This document shows positions 33,804 to 45,628 of a stretch of DNA of 64,000 bases, one piece after another. The stretch spans positions 20,326,216-20,390,215 of the forward strand of contig CM070725.1 in the NCBI GenBank assembly GCA_036346275.1, in the 5' to 3' direction. The notes under the pieces are model-generated. The model worked only from the letters and a program-made list of their open reading frames with translations, ran no database searches and was not told the DNA's origin. The DNA comes from Otatea glauca. Lineage: Eukaryota > Streptophyta > Magnoliopsida > Poales > Poaceae. How positions within the stretch are numbered: position 1 is the first letter of the stretch; every line of letters starts with the position of its first letter. Made by a program: the position numbers and the translations under genes.

Positions 33804-35675
33804 TGAAAGACCATGTGGAGGTCTACAAATGTTTTTATGAGTATTTGACTAAAATTGAGCTTGGTATGCTCTTATTTGAGTTTGATTTGAATTGTATTTT
33901 TAATTTGAAGCAATTTGAGCTCTGTCTGTTTTTCCCGGTGCTACCGAGCACGGTAACACGGTGCTACTGATCGAGCGGTAGCACCAGACCCCAAAGCGGT
34001 GTGGAAAAACTTGAGAGGGTGTTTTTAGGGGATCAGGCAAGCCGTTGGTACTGACCATGGCAGCCCGGTGCTACCAGCAGAGCGGTAGCTCTAGCCCAAA
34101 TGGCTGGTGTGAAAATTCTAGAGAGGATCTCTTCTGGTTTTGGGATGAAGGGTGGTGCTACCGACCATGGCAGCCCAGTGCTACTGGCCGAGCGATAGCA
34201 CCGGCCCAAATGGCCGGTGTGAAAATTCCAGAGAGGATTCTTCTGGTTTTGGGATGAAGGGCGGTGCTACCGGCCACGGGGCGGTAGCACCGGCCCTGAT
34301 GAGCGAGAATGATCTAAAAATTGTGATTTTGGAATTTTAATTGCATTTCTTTTTGTACATTGCTATGTGATGGGTATTCCTTGTCTTTGATGGTTGCAGG
34401 ACGTCGGGTTTTGATCATGTTGAGGCGAACGATTAACGGGACTAGGCGAGGAGCATTATGTCCAAACCGTCGAGGATCGTCGGAAGATGATCGGAGATGG
34501 AGTCGATGCAAGCCAAGAAGACAAGGAACGGATGAGATGCTAGCTAGACGCTGCGTGGATCAATGACGGCCATCGAATCGCAGTCTAGTTGATAGGATAG
34601 CATGTCTAGTTAGAGTGCTTTGAAAATCATGCAAAAAACCCGGTTTGTGTGGAGGGTTTTGGGTTAGCCCTTGCATGGATGTGTGAGTGGGTCAATCCTA
34701 GCCCTTGATGGAGAGTGCCCTAGGGTTGAGGGACTCATCCAAGGGTGGTAGGTGGCCCAAGAGTAGTATAAATAGAGGGGGAGGGGTGGCCTTCCTCCTC
34801 TTAAAGGTTTTAGAGGTTTTGTGCTCTTTTGAGCTTTGCTCACTTTGTTGTGAGGCTTTGTGAACCTCCCTTCCAAAAATGCCAATCATTTTCTCTTATG
34901 CTTTAATTTACTTTACGCATTTAAATTCTGTTTTTACATTCTTGCAATTTACATTCATGTAATTTGGATTTGCCTCCCCTCCTACATGCTTTTGAATTTG
35001 CCTCCTCTCCTTCTAAAATGCTTTTGCTTCTTGTGCCAAGGATGTTGATTGATGGATGAATCTTCTTCACATCATATCCCAATCATCTAGGCAATCCATG
35101 CATCTTTTCTTGTAAGAAACCGGTCTTGTATTCTTGAGTGAATCTTTTCTTGTAAGATACCGGTCTTGTATTCTTTTGTGAATCATTCTTCAACATCATT
35201 TTTGCGGAGTTTTAGACTTGTGTTCTTGCTTACTGTGACGTGTGGGAGGTTATCCAAGATCATATTGATCATCAAAACCCCACGAGCAAGTCCAAGATCA
35301 AGTTCTTGAGTTTTGCTCAAACATGGTGTGTTCTTCCTTCAAAGGTGAAAAGGTCGGAACTTTGATGTCAATCCTTAAGATTGAAGGTTGGAATAAGTTC
35401 CTGACATCCTTAGGATCACATCTACCAAGTTTCGTGAGTTTTTGTCCAGCTGATCAAAAGATTCATCAAGATTTGCTTTTCAAGGTCGTGCTAGTTCTGT
35501 AGCTGTTCTTGAGCCCGGTGCTACCGCCCGTAGTGCAGTACTACCGACCTCCGGTGCTACCGGCCTCCCAGCGGTAGCACCGCCCATACAGAACAGCTTG
35601 TTTGGAGTATTTTGTGTGGGGGAAAATTTTATTTGGGATCAATCACCCCCCTCTAATCGCCATCTTGGTCCTTCA
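33804..35675 (+). repeat. copia-A 3' LTR
   Basis: 1,872 bp. It carries the same inverted GGTGCTACCGG / GGTAGCACCGG clusters (33930-34305 and 35515-35590). A 40-bp tandem duplication (35103-35182, TCTTTTCTTGTAAG units) is absent from the 5' LTR. Confidence 0.92.
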
Positions 35676-35977
35676 ATCTCATCTCATTAAAAAATCGAAA
35701 ACCCTAGGTATATGCACTCGTATTTATTTTATAATATCTTAATGCATATTTTGGATTCAAGTTAAAGGATGAATTCTACCGTTATGCAGATCTAAAGATG
35801 TGTATTAATGTTTTACTTCTATATATACATGAATGCACCCATTTAGGGGGAGTTCATACTTTACCTTGATGTTTCAAAAGTATTGATCTAATTCATCTTT
35901 CTATATTAAGGATCATTACTTTGAAATAACCCCTTGATTATATTTAACTTGTGTAGTTGTAGTATACTCATGGCAAT

Positions 35978-37012
35978 TGTCGGGGATCGGCCACCCTGAC
36001 ACGTGGCCCCCCCGGGGGGGCTTTAAGCAGCCCTCCTCTAAGATCGGGGGACTGTTCCCTAGCTCGGGTGGAGACGTCCCCGAACCACCAGTCCGGAGCA
36101 CCAATCGGACTGTTCCGAGCCAGGCTCCGACCAAAGGTCCCGCAAGGCCATAAAGGGTCTCTTCCCCGACCTAGCCGACCGCCCCGAGCTCTTTCCCGAC
36201 CTAGCGGGGCGTTCGACCTTAAATCACTGCATCGGGCTCCCCGACCTCCGACCAGCCCGATCCCGGTCTCCGCCAAGGGTCGAGCATCAGGCCCTCCGCT
36301 GACCTTTAACCACGTGTCCAACGATCGCGACCGCCTGAAGCGACCGCACAGAAGCAGGTGGCTCCTTCCCAAGGCAGCACGAAGGTCGCCAAAGTCAAAG
36401 CCTCAATCCCATCATCCAGTCGCGTACAGCATGGGAGTCCACTCACCCCAGGCAGCGCTGGGGCCACGCGTGGCAACGTCATCATCTAACAAAACCACAG
36501 AGAGTGGGTGCGCTGTTTCCCGAAGAAGCAGCGACCTTCTTTGCTCGGAGAGTCTACTAACCCGGCGTGGGCAAGGCCAGACAAGACTAGTCACCAAGAC
36601 GAAGGCTTTCTGACATGAGCCCCTTCATCCTCTCAGCTCCCAATCCCCAATGTAACCTGCCCCTTTCGGCCGTATAAGGGAGGGCAGGGCCTTCTGGAAG
36701 GGCGGCTTTTCTTCTTTCTCACTACACCTCCGCGAACTAGGCTCCGGCACTCTCATATTAGAACCCCTAGCTCTCATTTGTAAAGGCCGGGCAGCCATCG
36801 GCATTGAGGGCAATACAGTACCACCATCCGAACTGGAGTAGGGACGTTCGGCCCGAACCAGTATAAATCTCGTGTCCCCTGTTTGATTGTGCTGGCCCCC
36901 CTGTTCAGTACGCTCGCCGAGGGTACCTCCCGGATGAGCGAAGCTCTGGGCCTCGCCCTCCGTACTACCCTTCACCCTCTTTCTTTGTGGTCGACGGTCC
37001 CGATCGTCGACA
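35978..37012 (+). repeat. Tat element 5' LTR
   Basis: 1,035 bp, TGTCG...CGACA. A TATAAG word near 36674 and GC-rich composition (unlike the AT-rich host LTR) are visible. Colinear with 41769-42795. Confidence 0.92.
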
Positions 37013-37014
37013 GC

Positions 37015-37031
37015 TGGCGCCCACCGTGGGG
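37015..37031 (+). promoter_or_regulatory. Primer-binding site of the Tat element
   Basis: TGGCGCCCACCGTGGGG, two bases after the 5' LTR. The same word is common behind LTRs of grass Tat/RIRE2-type gypsy elements. Confidence 0.75.
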
Positions 37032-37098
37032 CCCGAAGTTTCGTTCGTCCAAAGTTCATCACCTCGGCCAGCTCAACACCTCCGGCTCCACCACCAGC

Positions 37099-38748
37099 AT
37101 GTCACGAACAGCAAGCTTGGGCTCGGACGCTGTCCCCGAGTGCCAAGGCTCCACATCCATGCTCTCGCCCTCCTTGCCGCCCTGCGAACGCTGGGCCTTC
37201 GCGGCCGGCGGACGTGAGGCGACCCCCGGGGCGGACGACGGTGGCCCGGAGACTCCTCGGGAGGTGCATCGGCTCGCCCAGATCACCATCGACCAGGCCA
37301 TCGCCGCCATTCGGCGTGAGGAGCGTGGTACGACCGCTCGATCCGGCGGCTCGGCCGCCCCGTCCGGACGAACCTGCCCAAGAACGCCTGTGGGCCATCG
37401 CCCAGGTCATGGCTGACCCCGCTCGGGCCGGCTCGGCCCTCTTTCGACGGTCCTTGGCCGAAGAGCTCAACAAGGCGACTGACGGCGTCACACCCGGCGT
37501 CAGCGGGCTCTCAGGCTCGAGTCTCGCCTGCGGACGGCCGCCGCCTCGTCGCATGATCGCCGGCCGCTCCACCGGAAGGATCCCCGCCCCCGGGCTCGTG
37601 CCCCAATGCCATCTTCACCACCTCTCCGACAGGAAGGGGTGGCGCGTGGGCTTGCCCGTCGCCAGCGGCGTAATGGCGAGGCTCGCCCGAACAGCAGTAC
37701 TTCTGGAAGTCTCTCTCCGGACGTCCGGCTCAAGCGACAGAAGATCCGCAACCACCCGCGACGCCACTGTAACAACACTCCCGTCGACCATCGCGGTAGT
37801 AGCCTTCTGGCCTACGGCTGCCCGACGTACTCGAACGATCTCCGTCGAGTACGCTGGCCGGCCCGGTTTAAGCCGGCGATGATGGAGCGGTTCGACGGGA
37901 CCAAGAACCCCGCGGAATTCCTCTCCATATACCCCACCGCCATCTTGGCGGCTGGAGGGGACGAGGCCACGATGGCCAACTATCTCCCCACCGTTCTGGA
38001 TGGCGCCGCCCGCACCTGGCTCTTCAACCAGGCGCCCGGCACCTTCCGATCATGGCGCCAGCTGCGGAGCGCTCTCCACTCCAACTTCCAGAGCTGCTAC
38101 GAGCGGCCTGGACAGGAAAGGGACCTGGACCGTGTTATCCAGGGAAAGGGGGAACATCTGCGAGACTTCGTTGGCCGGTTCACCCGCGCATGAAACTCGA
38201 TTCCCAACATCTTTGATGAAACCGTCATCAAGGCTTTCAAGTTTGGTGTCCGAGACAGACGCCTCACGGAGGACCTCGAGATTGCTACAAGGCTCACCGT
38301 CAACAAACTATTCCGCATGGCGGAGCGGTATGCGGACGCGGACGATGCTGTCCGCTGGAAGCATGACTACGACCAAGGCAAGCTTGGCCTCGCCTTCGGC
38401 GAAACGGGACCATCCGGTGCTAAGGAAGGAGACCCGGCCCTGCGCGACAAAAGGCGAGGAAAAGACCGCGGCGTCGAAGCAGCCAGCTCTGCGTAGTCGC
38501 CACGGTCGACAACAAATGCGAAGGGGCGGAAGCGCGCCAGCCCGATCGCCGGGCCCTGTGCCTCGTGAACCGTCCGCGGCCGCAGCGAGCGCGCGTCGGC
38601 CCCAAAGAAGGGCGGTCGGGGACCCCTCCACGCGAACGTCCGAGCTTGGGGCAACGAGGAACAGCCCGGCTTCGACGCCAACAAGTTTTGCCTGTTCCAC
38701 AAGATTCATGGTCATGACCTGCGAGGCTGCAGGACATGGCTGTTCAAA
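37099..38748 (+). pseudogene. Tat element gag, broken
   Basis: A likely start ATG at 37099 (MSRTASLGSD) opens a Pro/Arg/Ala-rich N-terminal half that changes frame near 37400. The conserved retrotransposon gag core is clear from about 37860 (MMERFDGTKNPAEFLSIY, AARTWLFNQAPG, SALHSNFQSCYERP, GEHLRDFVGRFTRA). A TGA at 38191-38193 sits where Arg is expected, and the core continues in the same frame (NSIPNIFDETVIKAFKFGVRD). Frame is lost again near 38496. Confidence 0.82.
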
Positions 38749-39642
38749 TTGGATGCCTTTTATTGGGGGACTGGAGAGATGCCCACGCTCCCAAAAGGCG
38801 ATGAATGGCCCGGAGGGATCGACGCCGGTCAGGCCCAAGTAGGCCCCGATCTGGAATTCCAACAGGGCGACCGCCGTGTGGACGTAATCTTCGGTGGCTC
38901 CTTTGCATACCGATCTCGGCGCGAGCTGAAGGACGCCGCGCGCGCCGTCTATCAAGCCACCGCTGGGAAGCCCGCTGACCAACCCTGCAGGTGGGACGGC
39001 GTCCCCATCACCTTTTCTCGGGAAGACGCCCCTCCGGGGATGTCCCGAGACTTCAAAACTGCTCTGGTCGTCGCCCCAACCATAACCAACAGCGTCGTTG
39101 GCCAGGTCTTGGTTGACGGGGGCAGTTCCCTCAACCTGCTCCTGGCCAGCGCCTTGGATCGGATGCAAATACCCCGGTCGAAAATCAAGAACATAGCAAT
39201 CCCCTTCTTCGGCATCGTGCCGGGGAGCTCGACCACCTCGCTGGTGCAAGTGGTCCTCCCCGTCACCTTCGGCGACTCCGTAAACTTCCGCACCGAGCTG
39301 ATCACCTTTGAAGTCGTGGACGGCGATCTCCCCTACAACGCCATCCTCGGGCGTCCCGCCCTGATCAAGTTTATGGCTACGAATCACTATGGGCACCGGT
39401 GCATGAAGCTCTCGGGGCCCGGTGGCGTCATAACGGTCCGCGGCGACCTTAAGGCAGCGCACGGCTGCGAGGAAAAGGCTCTGGCGCTGGCCGGCATACT
39501 GCCCCGGCCGGGCCCCAAGATCACCCCGAAGGGCGCCCGTCGGAAGACGGCTATCCAGCCAAACGGCCCGACCAAGGCCGTGCAGCTTGAAGGGAACACA
39601 GGCAAATGCGTCTGCATTTCCGCCCAGCTTGATCCCAAATAG
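38749..39642 (+). pseudogene. Tat element protease region
   Basis: An open frame of nearly 300 codons with the gypsy protease signature QVLVDGGSSLNLLLASALDR (near 39100-39160) and PYNAILGRPAL (near 39330). It ends at a TAG at 39640-39642. The text beyond (EDELVTFLRDNKSIFAW) continues in frame up to a one-base shift near 39700, so this is one interrupted polyprotein, not a separate gene. Confidence 0.8.
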
Positions 39643-40742
39643 GAAGACGAGCTCGTCACCTTCCTCCGAGATAACAAAAGCATTTTCGCATGGGAACCGC
39701 GGACATGCCAGGGGTCCCACGGGAGGTGATCGAGCACAAACTGCAAACAAAGCCTGGCTGCAGACCCGTGCGCCAGAAGCTCCGGCGCTTATCCCCCGAG
39801 AAGGCGGCGATAATCAGGGAGCACCTCGACAAGCTCCTCAAGGCCGGTTTCATTCGCGAGGTCAACTACTCCGAATGGCTGGCCAACCATGTAATTGTGC
39901 AGAAGAAGGGCGGGAAGTGGCGAATGTGTGTCGACCACACGGGCTTGAACGCTGCATGCCCTAAAGATAACTTCCCACTCCCCCGCATAGACCAGATTGT
40001 GGACTCCACTGCCAACACTGAGATGTTGAGTTTTCTCGACGCCTACTCCGGGTACCACCAGATCAAGCTTACCACGGAAGACGAGGACAAGACCGCCTTC
40101 ATCACGCCTTTCAGAACCTTCTGCTACACGACCATGTCGTTCGGCCTCCGCAACCCGGGCGCCACGTTCCAGCGGTTAATGGCCAAAGCCTTCGACCCAC
40201 AGATCGGCCAGAACCTCGAAGTGTACGTCGACGACATCATCATCAAGAGCCCCTCTAAGGCCAACCACGTCAACGACCTGGCCGAGACCTTCGCCAATCT
40301 GAACAGGTTCGGCATCAAGCTCAACCGCGAAAAATGCGTCTTCGGCACGACCTCTGGAAAAGTACTCGGCTACATGATCGGGGGGTCGGGCGTGGGCCCG
40401 AACCCAGAGAAGATCGAGGCAATCGAGCGAATGACCGCTCCGACCTCAGTAAAACAAGTGCAGAGCCTCACCGGCCGCATCGTTGCCCTCAGCCGCTTCA
40501 TTTCCCAGCTCGACGAGCGCGGGTTGCCTTTCTTCAAGATCCTGCGCAGTCATGAGGGTTTCGAGTGGACCCCCAAAGCCCAACGGTCTATCGACGAGCT
40601 CAAGACATACCTCTCGTGTCCTCTGTTGACAACCCCGCGAAGAGGGAGAGGTCTTTCTTTGCTTTACCTCATGGCCGCAACCCAGCCGTCGATGCGGTCC
40701 GTAGCCGAGCGCGGGCGGCAAAGACCCAATCTACTATGTTAG
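39643..40742 (+). pseudogene. Tat element reverse transcriptase
   Basis: After the shift near 39700 the frame reads DMPGVPREVIEHKL, the junction typical of gypsy pol. RT motifs follow: KLLKAGFIREVNYSEWLANHV, GGKWRMCVDHTGLNAACPKD, FLDAYSGYHQIKL, MSFGLRNPGATFQRLM and the YVDD catalytic box (40224-40235), then GSGVGPNPEKIEAIE and LTGRIVALSRFIS. The frame is lost near 40640 and ends at 40742. Confidence 0.88.
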
Positions 40743-41768
40743 CGAAGTACTCCACGGGCCAAAGGAGCGCTATCCCCAGGTCCAAAAACTCCTCTATGCA
40801 CTCTTCATGGCTTCGCGGAAGCTTCGGCACTACTTCCAAGCACATGCGGTGGTTATCGGCGGCCTCCGCCGGGAGATCCTCGAAACCACGAAGCGGTCGC
40901 GTCGCCAAGTGGGCCATGGAGCTGGCCGAGTTCGACCTTCGCTTCACGGCCCGCACCGCCATCAAATCACAGGCGCTGGTAGATTTCGTGGCCGAGCAGA
41001 CGGTGGAGCCTGCCCCCGAGCCCGAGGTCGAGGCCGAGGACCCTTGGACCATGTTCTTCGACGGATCAAGGTCCTTTGAGCGCTCGGGGGCCGGCGTTCT
41101 CCTCATCGCCCCTCAAGGTGACCACTTGAGATATGTGGTCCGCTTCGGCTTCCCCGCTATCAACAACGCGGCAGAATACGAGGCCCTCTTGGCCGGCCTT
41201 CGAGCTTGCAAGTCCCTAGGCATTCGCCGCCTCATTGTGAAAGGAGACTCCCATCTTGTCGTCAATCAGTACAACAAAGTTTACCAATGTTCGGAACCTC
41301 TGATGGCCAAGTACCTCGCTGAGGTACGCAAGATGGAGAGATTGTTCTGGAACCTGAGAATCCAGCACGTACCAAGGAAGGACAATTCCACCACCGATCT
41401 TACGTCTGTGCTCGGATCATCCGGCGATGAGCTTCCGCCGGACGTCATCTTTGAGACCTTGGCCACACCGTCCGTCACCGACAAGGAAGACCCAGTGGCC
41501 TTCCTCGAAAGCATTCCGTCGTGGATGGATCCATTCATCAAGTTCCTCGACCAAGGAGAGCTCCCCGCCACTCCAGCCGAAAGAAGCAGGCTCCGGCGAC
41601 GTGCGGGCTCGTACAGGCTCGTCGGCGGGCAGCTCTACCGTCAGGGGGCCTTGGGCGTTCTGTCAAAATGCATCACTCCAGAAGAAGGTAAATACCTGCT
41701 CAACGACATACACTTCGGCCTATGCGGCGCTCACTCCTCTTTCAGGACCATGGTCGGGAAGGCCTTCA
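40743..41768 (+). pseudogene. Tat element RNase H plus second (archaeal-type-like) RNase H
   Basis: The end of the first RNase H can be traced in shifted frames around 40740-40850 (HGPKERYP, MASRKLRHYFQAH). From about 40895 one frame reads RVAKWAMELAEFDLRF and SQALVDFVAE, then a second RNase H-like domain: FFDGSRSFERSGAGVLL, NNAAEYEALLAGL, VKGDSHLVVNQ and VPRKDNSTTD. An extra RNase H of this type is a recorded trait of Tat-lineage elements. The reading ends with GKAFR at 41768, where integrase should continue but LTR sequence begins. Confidence 0.8.
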
Positions 41769-42795
41769 GGATCGGCCACCCTGACACGTGGCCCCCCCGG
41801 GGGGGCTTTGAGCAGCCCTCCTCTAAGATCGGGGGACTGTTCCCTAGCTCTGGCGGAGACGTCCCCGAACCGCCAGTCCGGAGAACCAATCGGACTGTTC
41901 CGAGCCAGGCTCCGACCAAAGGTCCCGCAAGGCCATAAAGGAGCTCTTCCCCGACCTAACCGACCGCCCCGAGCTCTTTCCCGACCTAGCGGGGCGTTCG
42001 ACCTTCGTCACAGACCGGGCTCCCCCGACCTCCGACCAGCCCGATCCCGGTCTCCGCCAAGGGTCGAGCATCGGGCCCTCCGCTGACCTTTAACCACGTG
42101 TCCAACGATCGCGACCGCCTGAAGCGACCGCACAGAAGCAGGTGGCTCCTTCCCAAGGCAGCACGAAGGTCGCCAAAGTCAAAGCCTCAGTCCCATCATC
42201 CAGTCGCGTACAGCATGGGAGTCCACTCACCCTAGGCAGCGCTGGGGCCACGCATGGCAACGTCATCATCTGACAAAACCACAGAGAGTGGGTGCGCTGT
42301 TTCCCGAAGAAGCAGCGACCTGCTTTGCTCGGAGAGTCTACTAACCCGGCGTGGGCAATGCTAGACAAGAATAGTCGCCAAGACGAAGGCTTTCTGACAT
42401 GAGCCCCTTCATCCTCTCGGCTCCCAATGCCCAATGTAACCTGCCCCTTTCGGCCGTATAAGGGAGGGCAGGGCCCTCTGGAAGGGCGGCTTTTTTTCTT
42501 TCTCACTACACCTCCACGAACTAGGCTCCGGCACTCTCATATTGGAACCCCTAGCTCTCATTTGTAAAGGCCGGGCAGCCATCGGCATTGAGGGCAATAC
42601 AGTACCATCATCCGAACTGGAGTAGGGACGTTCGGCCCGAACCAGTATAAATCTCGTGTCCCCTGTTTGATTGTGCTGGCCCCCCTGTTCAGTACGCCCG
42701 TCGAGGGTACCTCCCGGACGAGCGAAGCTATGGGCCTCGCCCTCCTTCTACCCTTCACCCTCTTTCTTTGCGGTCGACGGTCCCGATCGTCGACA
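41769..42795 (+). repeat. Tat element 3' LTR, first 6 bp missing
   Basis: 1,027 bp. It begins at the GGATCGGCCACCC corresponding to position 7 of the 5' LTR, joined directly to pol. It ends CGACA at 42795 followed by the GCAAT target duplication. Confidence 0.9.
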
Positions 42796-45628
42796 GCAAT
42801 AAAGGATAAACTCAAAAGCAATCAAAAATTGAATATGTGCATATTGGTTCAAGTTCAATTATTTGTATGTACACATCTAACGGAGTTTATTATGTAATTA
42901 ATGGTCATAAGAGTATTGATATGTTTCCACCACGCCATATAAATTGGATCATTACCTTAAATTCCATCGAATTGAGTATATGAAACTTGTGTAGTTAATA
43001 TATACTCATGACAATTTAAATTGTGTTAGTTGCCATTAAATCAGCAAAGAACTAATCATGAGTTGATGGTTCACTTTGTTGATCTTAGGGAAATCGAAAG
43101 TTCTTGAGTATATGAAGCATTAGTTGCATTAGAATACTCAAGACACAATTAATCTTTCAATCAATTGTGTTTGGGTTGTGCTCAATCGATCTCGAGGGCA
43201 TCCATTATGTGTTAATGGAGTGCAAGTGATGATTGAGACAACCATGTTTGTTGCACTAACAATCTTCCATGAGTTGTGACGTAGGTTGAGTCCAAGAAAA
43301 CGAAGAATCGGAAAGAAGTCAAAATGTGTTGATGATCTTCAATAGGTTATCCTGAAGTGAAGAAGATAGGAAGTTTATCATGTGTTGATGAACAAGAAGA
43401 GAGGACCTGGCTTGGAGAGAAGATGATGGAAATCATAAAAGCTCCAAGTGGATGTGCTAGAGGCAAAGGTATAACTAGTTAGGGCTAAGAATGTGTTCCT
43501 AGTCTTTTACCGGTCTCGATGTTTGGATGGGAGACCGGGTTGCTAGTTAGGTACCGTACTATTAAGAGGGGTTAAATCTTTTAGCTTGAGCTTTATCATG
43601 TGTTGATGAACTCAATCCGGTTCACTCTAGCTCACTCTCTTGGTTGGTTCTTGCATGCGCTAAGTATTTGCATGTGTTGCAAATAAGGGAGCTCATGCTT
43701 GCTTCTTATTAAATCTTGATTTGGTTTTTGCATAGAGCTATGGATTTGCATATGTTGCAAAAAGGGAGATAGCTTATGCAAGTCGGTTTAAGAGGTTTGT
43801 ATGGAGCTAGATATTTGCATGTGTCGCAAATAGAGAGCTCATGCATCAGAGTCTTAGCTTGTGACTTGATCATGTGTTGATCATCACAAAGGCTAAGATA
43901 GGTTTATACTTTGTGTTTGCAAAATGAGTTTATGCAAAACATGATTTAATTGAATCTTATCTTGGAGCATGTGAATAGGGACTGCAAATGTGTTTGCAAA
44001 TTGGTTTGATTATGTGTTGATCATCACATGGCTCATAGATATGATCTTGAATGCTCTTGTTTGCAAGATTTATATTTGCAAATGTATTTTGGAAAATATT
44101 GGTGTTCACGCATTTGCTATTATTGCATGTGATTAGAATTTGCAAATGTCTTTTGCAAAATTATTTTGATCATGAGTTGATCATCGCAAGGATCAATATT
44201 TGACCTTATTGACTTTCTCTAGATTGTAATCTCGCTCTTGATCAAGTTTATGTGAGGGATTTCGAGAAATCAGATTTTAGACTTGAATGACTACATTAGA
44301 GTCTTTGTTTTTGTGATATTTAATAATATCTATGGTAACTTAATCTTGAAAATGGATGGAGATTGTAGTCCTCGTGATAAGCTTCGCAAAGAGTCAAAGA
44401 TCACCTAAATTGGAGTTCGGAGTAAAAAGTTATGACCGTTTTAGTGGCTAAAACAGTGGTAGCACCGCTCCTAGATGGGCGGTAGATGGAGATTATAGTC
44501 CTCGTGATAAGCTTCGCATATAGTCAAAGATCACCTAAATTGGAGTTCGGAGTAAAAAGTTATGACCGTTTTAGTGGCTAAAACAGTGGTAGCACCGCTC
44601 CTAGATGGGCGGTAGCACCTCTTACCCCGAGCGGTGCTACCGGTCCTAGATGGGCGGTAGCACCACTCGGGGCGGTACTATTGCCCCAGAGACGGTGTAA
44701 AAATAATAGAGAGGTATTTTTTGGTTGAAATGGCAGTTGCTATCGGTCCTAGATGGGCGGTAGCACCAGGGTATTTTAGCAACGGCTAGTTTTTGGTGTT
44801 TTTAATGCACGAAACTGACAGTTGAGCCTAGGGACAGTGCTACCGGTCCTAAATGGGTGTTAGCACTGGGTTTGCTGCACTTTTTGCCTGTTTTGCCCCC
44901 AATGGCTAGTTTTCTTTGGGGGAGACTATAAAAGGAGCCTTGGGGGCTGGCATTTGGTTGTTGGCTTTATTGAGCATTTGGGTGGTATTGTGTATGTGTT
45001 GCACTCCCACATTTGGTTTTTGAGCTAAGAGTGAGTTTTAATTGCATGTGTTGCAATTAGGAGAGGATTAAGAGCCTCTTGTGCATGTGGTGCAATTGAG
45101 GGAAGCCTTGTGCATGTGTTGCACTCAGTAATCACCATTGTACATGTGTTGTACTTGGTGGAGCTCAAGTTAGAAGGCTTGATTTGTTATTCTTAGTGTT
45201 TACCGACACCTAGACGGCGTGTGGAGGCGTCCTGCATGGTGACCTTCTCAAGGAGATTGTGAGAAGACCCAGCAAAGTTGTCAAGGTCGGAGCTCACCTA
45301 CCCGGAGGGGGAAAGAACTACCACTAGTGGAAACGAGGCGGGTGCTCAATATGTGGAGCTGGTCCAAAGTAGTTTGGGCTTGCCTCAATGTGGATTAGGG
45401 GAGACCGGCAAATCTCCAAATACCACGGTAAAAAGTATTTTGTCTCCTTGTGTATGCTTGCAATTCCTTATTTATATTGTTGCAATTTACATTCCTAGAA
45501 TTAAATTGCTTGCTTGTCTTTAGGATTGTAGTTTATTAGCTAGTGCACTTAGTGAGCCTAATTGATTTAGGCTTTAATTTGTCAAAACCTTAGTTTATCG
45601 CTTCCGCATTGATTATTGTTTAGTTTTT

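Larger units (their letters stand above)
22366..35675 (+). mobile_element. copia-A: full-length Sirevirus-like Ty1/copia element, degenerate
   Basis: Two LTRs (22366-24248 and 33804-35675), a TGGTATCAGAGC primer-binding site, long gag with two zinc knuckles and coiled-coil text, then protease, integrase, RT and RNase H in copia order, and several polypurine tracts in a long 3' region. These are Sirevirus traits. The flanking 5-mers GTCTC (22361-22365) and ATCTC (35676-35680) are a target duplication with one transition. A reversed solo LTR of its own family interrupts integrase. Many stops make it inactive. Confidence 0.92.
35978..42795 (+). mobile_element. Tat-lineage Ty3/gypsy element lacking integrase
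   Basis: Perfect 5-bp target duplication GCAAT (35973-35977 and 42796-42800), inserted in the copia-B LTR. LTRs at 35978-37012 and 41769-42795. PBS TGGCGCCCACCGTGGGG at 37015. GC-rich internal region with gag, protease, RT, RNase H and a second RNase H-like domain. Pol stops at the end of that region, where the sequence jumps straight into the 3' LTR. Multiple frameshifts and stops. Confidence 0.92.

Noticed and set aside
38308..39750. 480-codon open frame on the minus strand
   Set aside because: It lies exactly opposite the Tat gag and protease text, which has clear family motifs. High GC content keeps antisense frames open. Antisense ORFs of Tat elements usually lie after pol, not here.
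41427..42086. Pro/Ser-rich frame running from Tat pol into the LTR
   Set aside because: Shifted frame over the second RNase H and then LTR sequence; no independent support.
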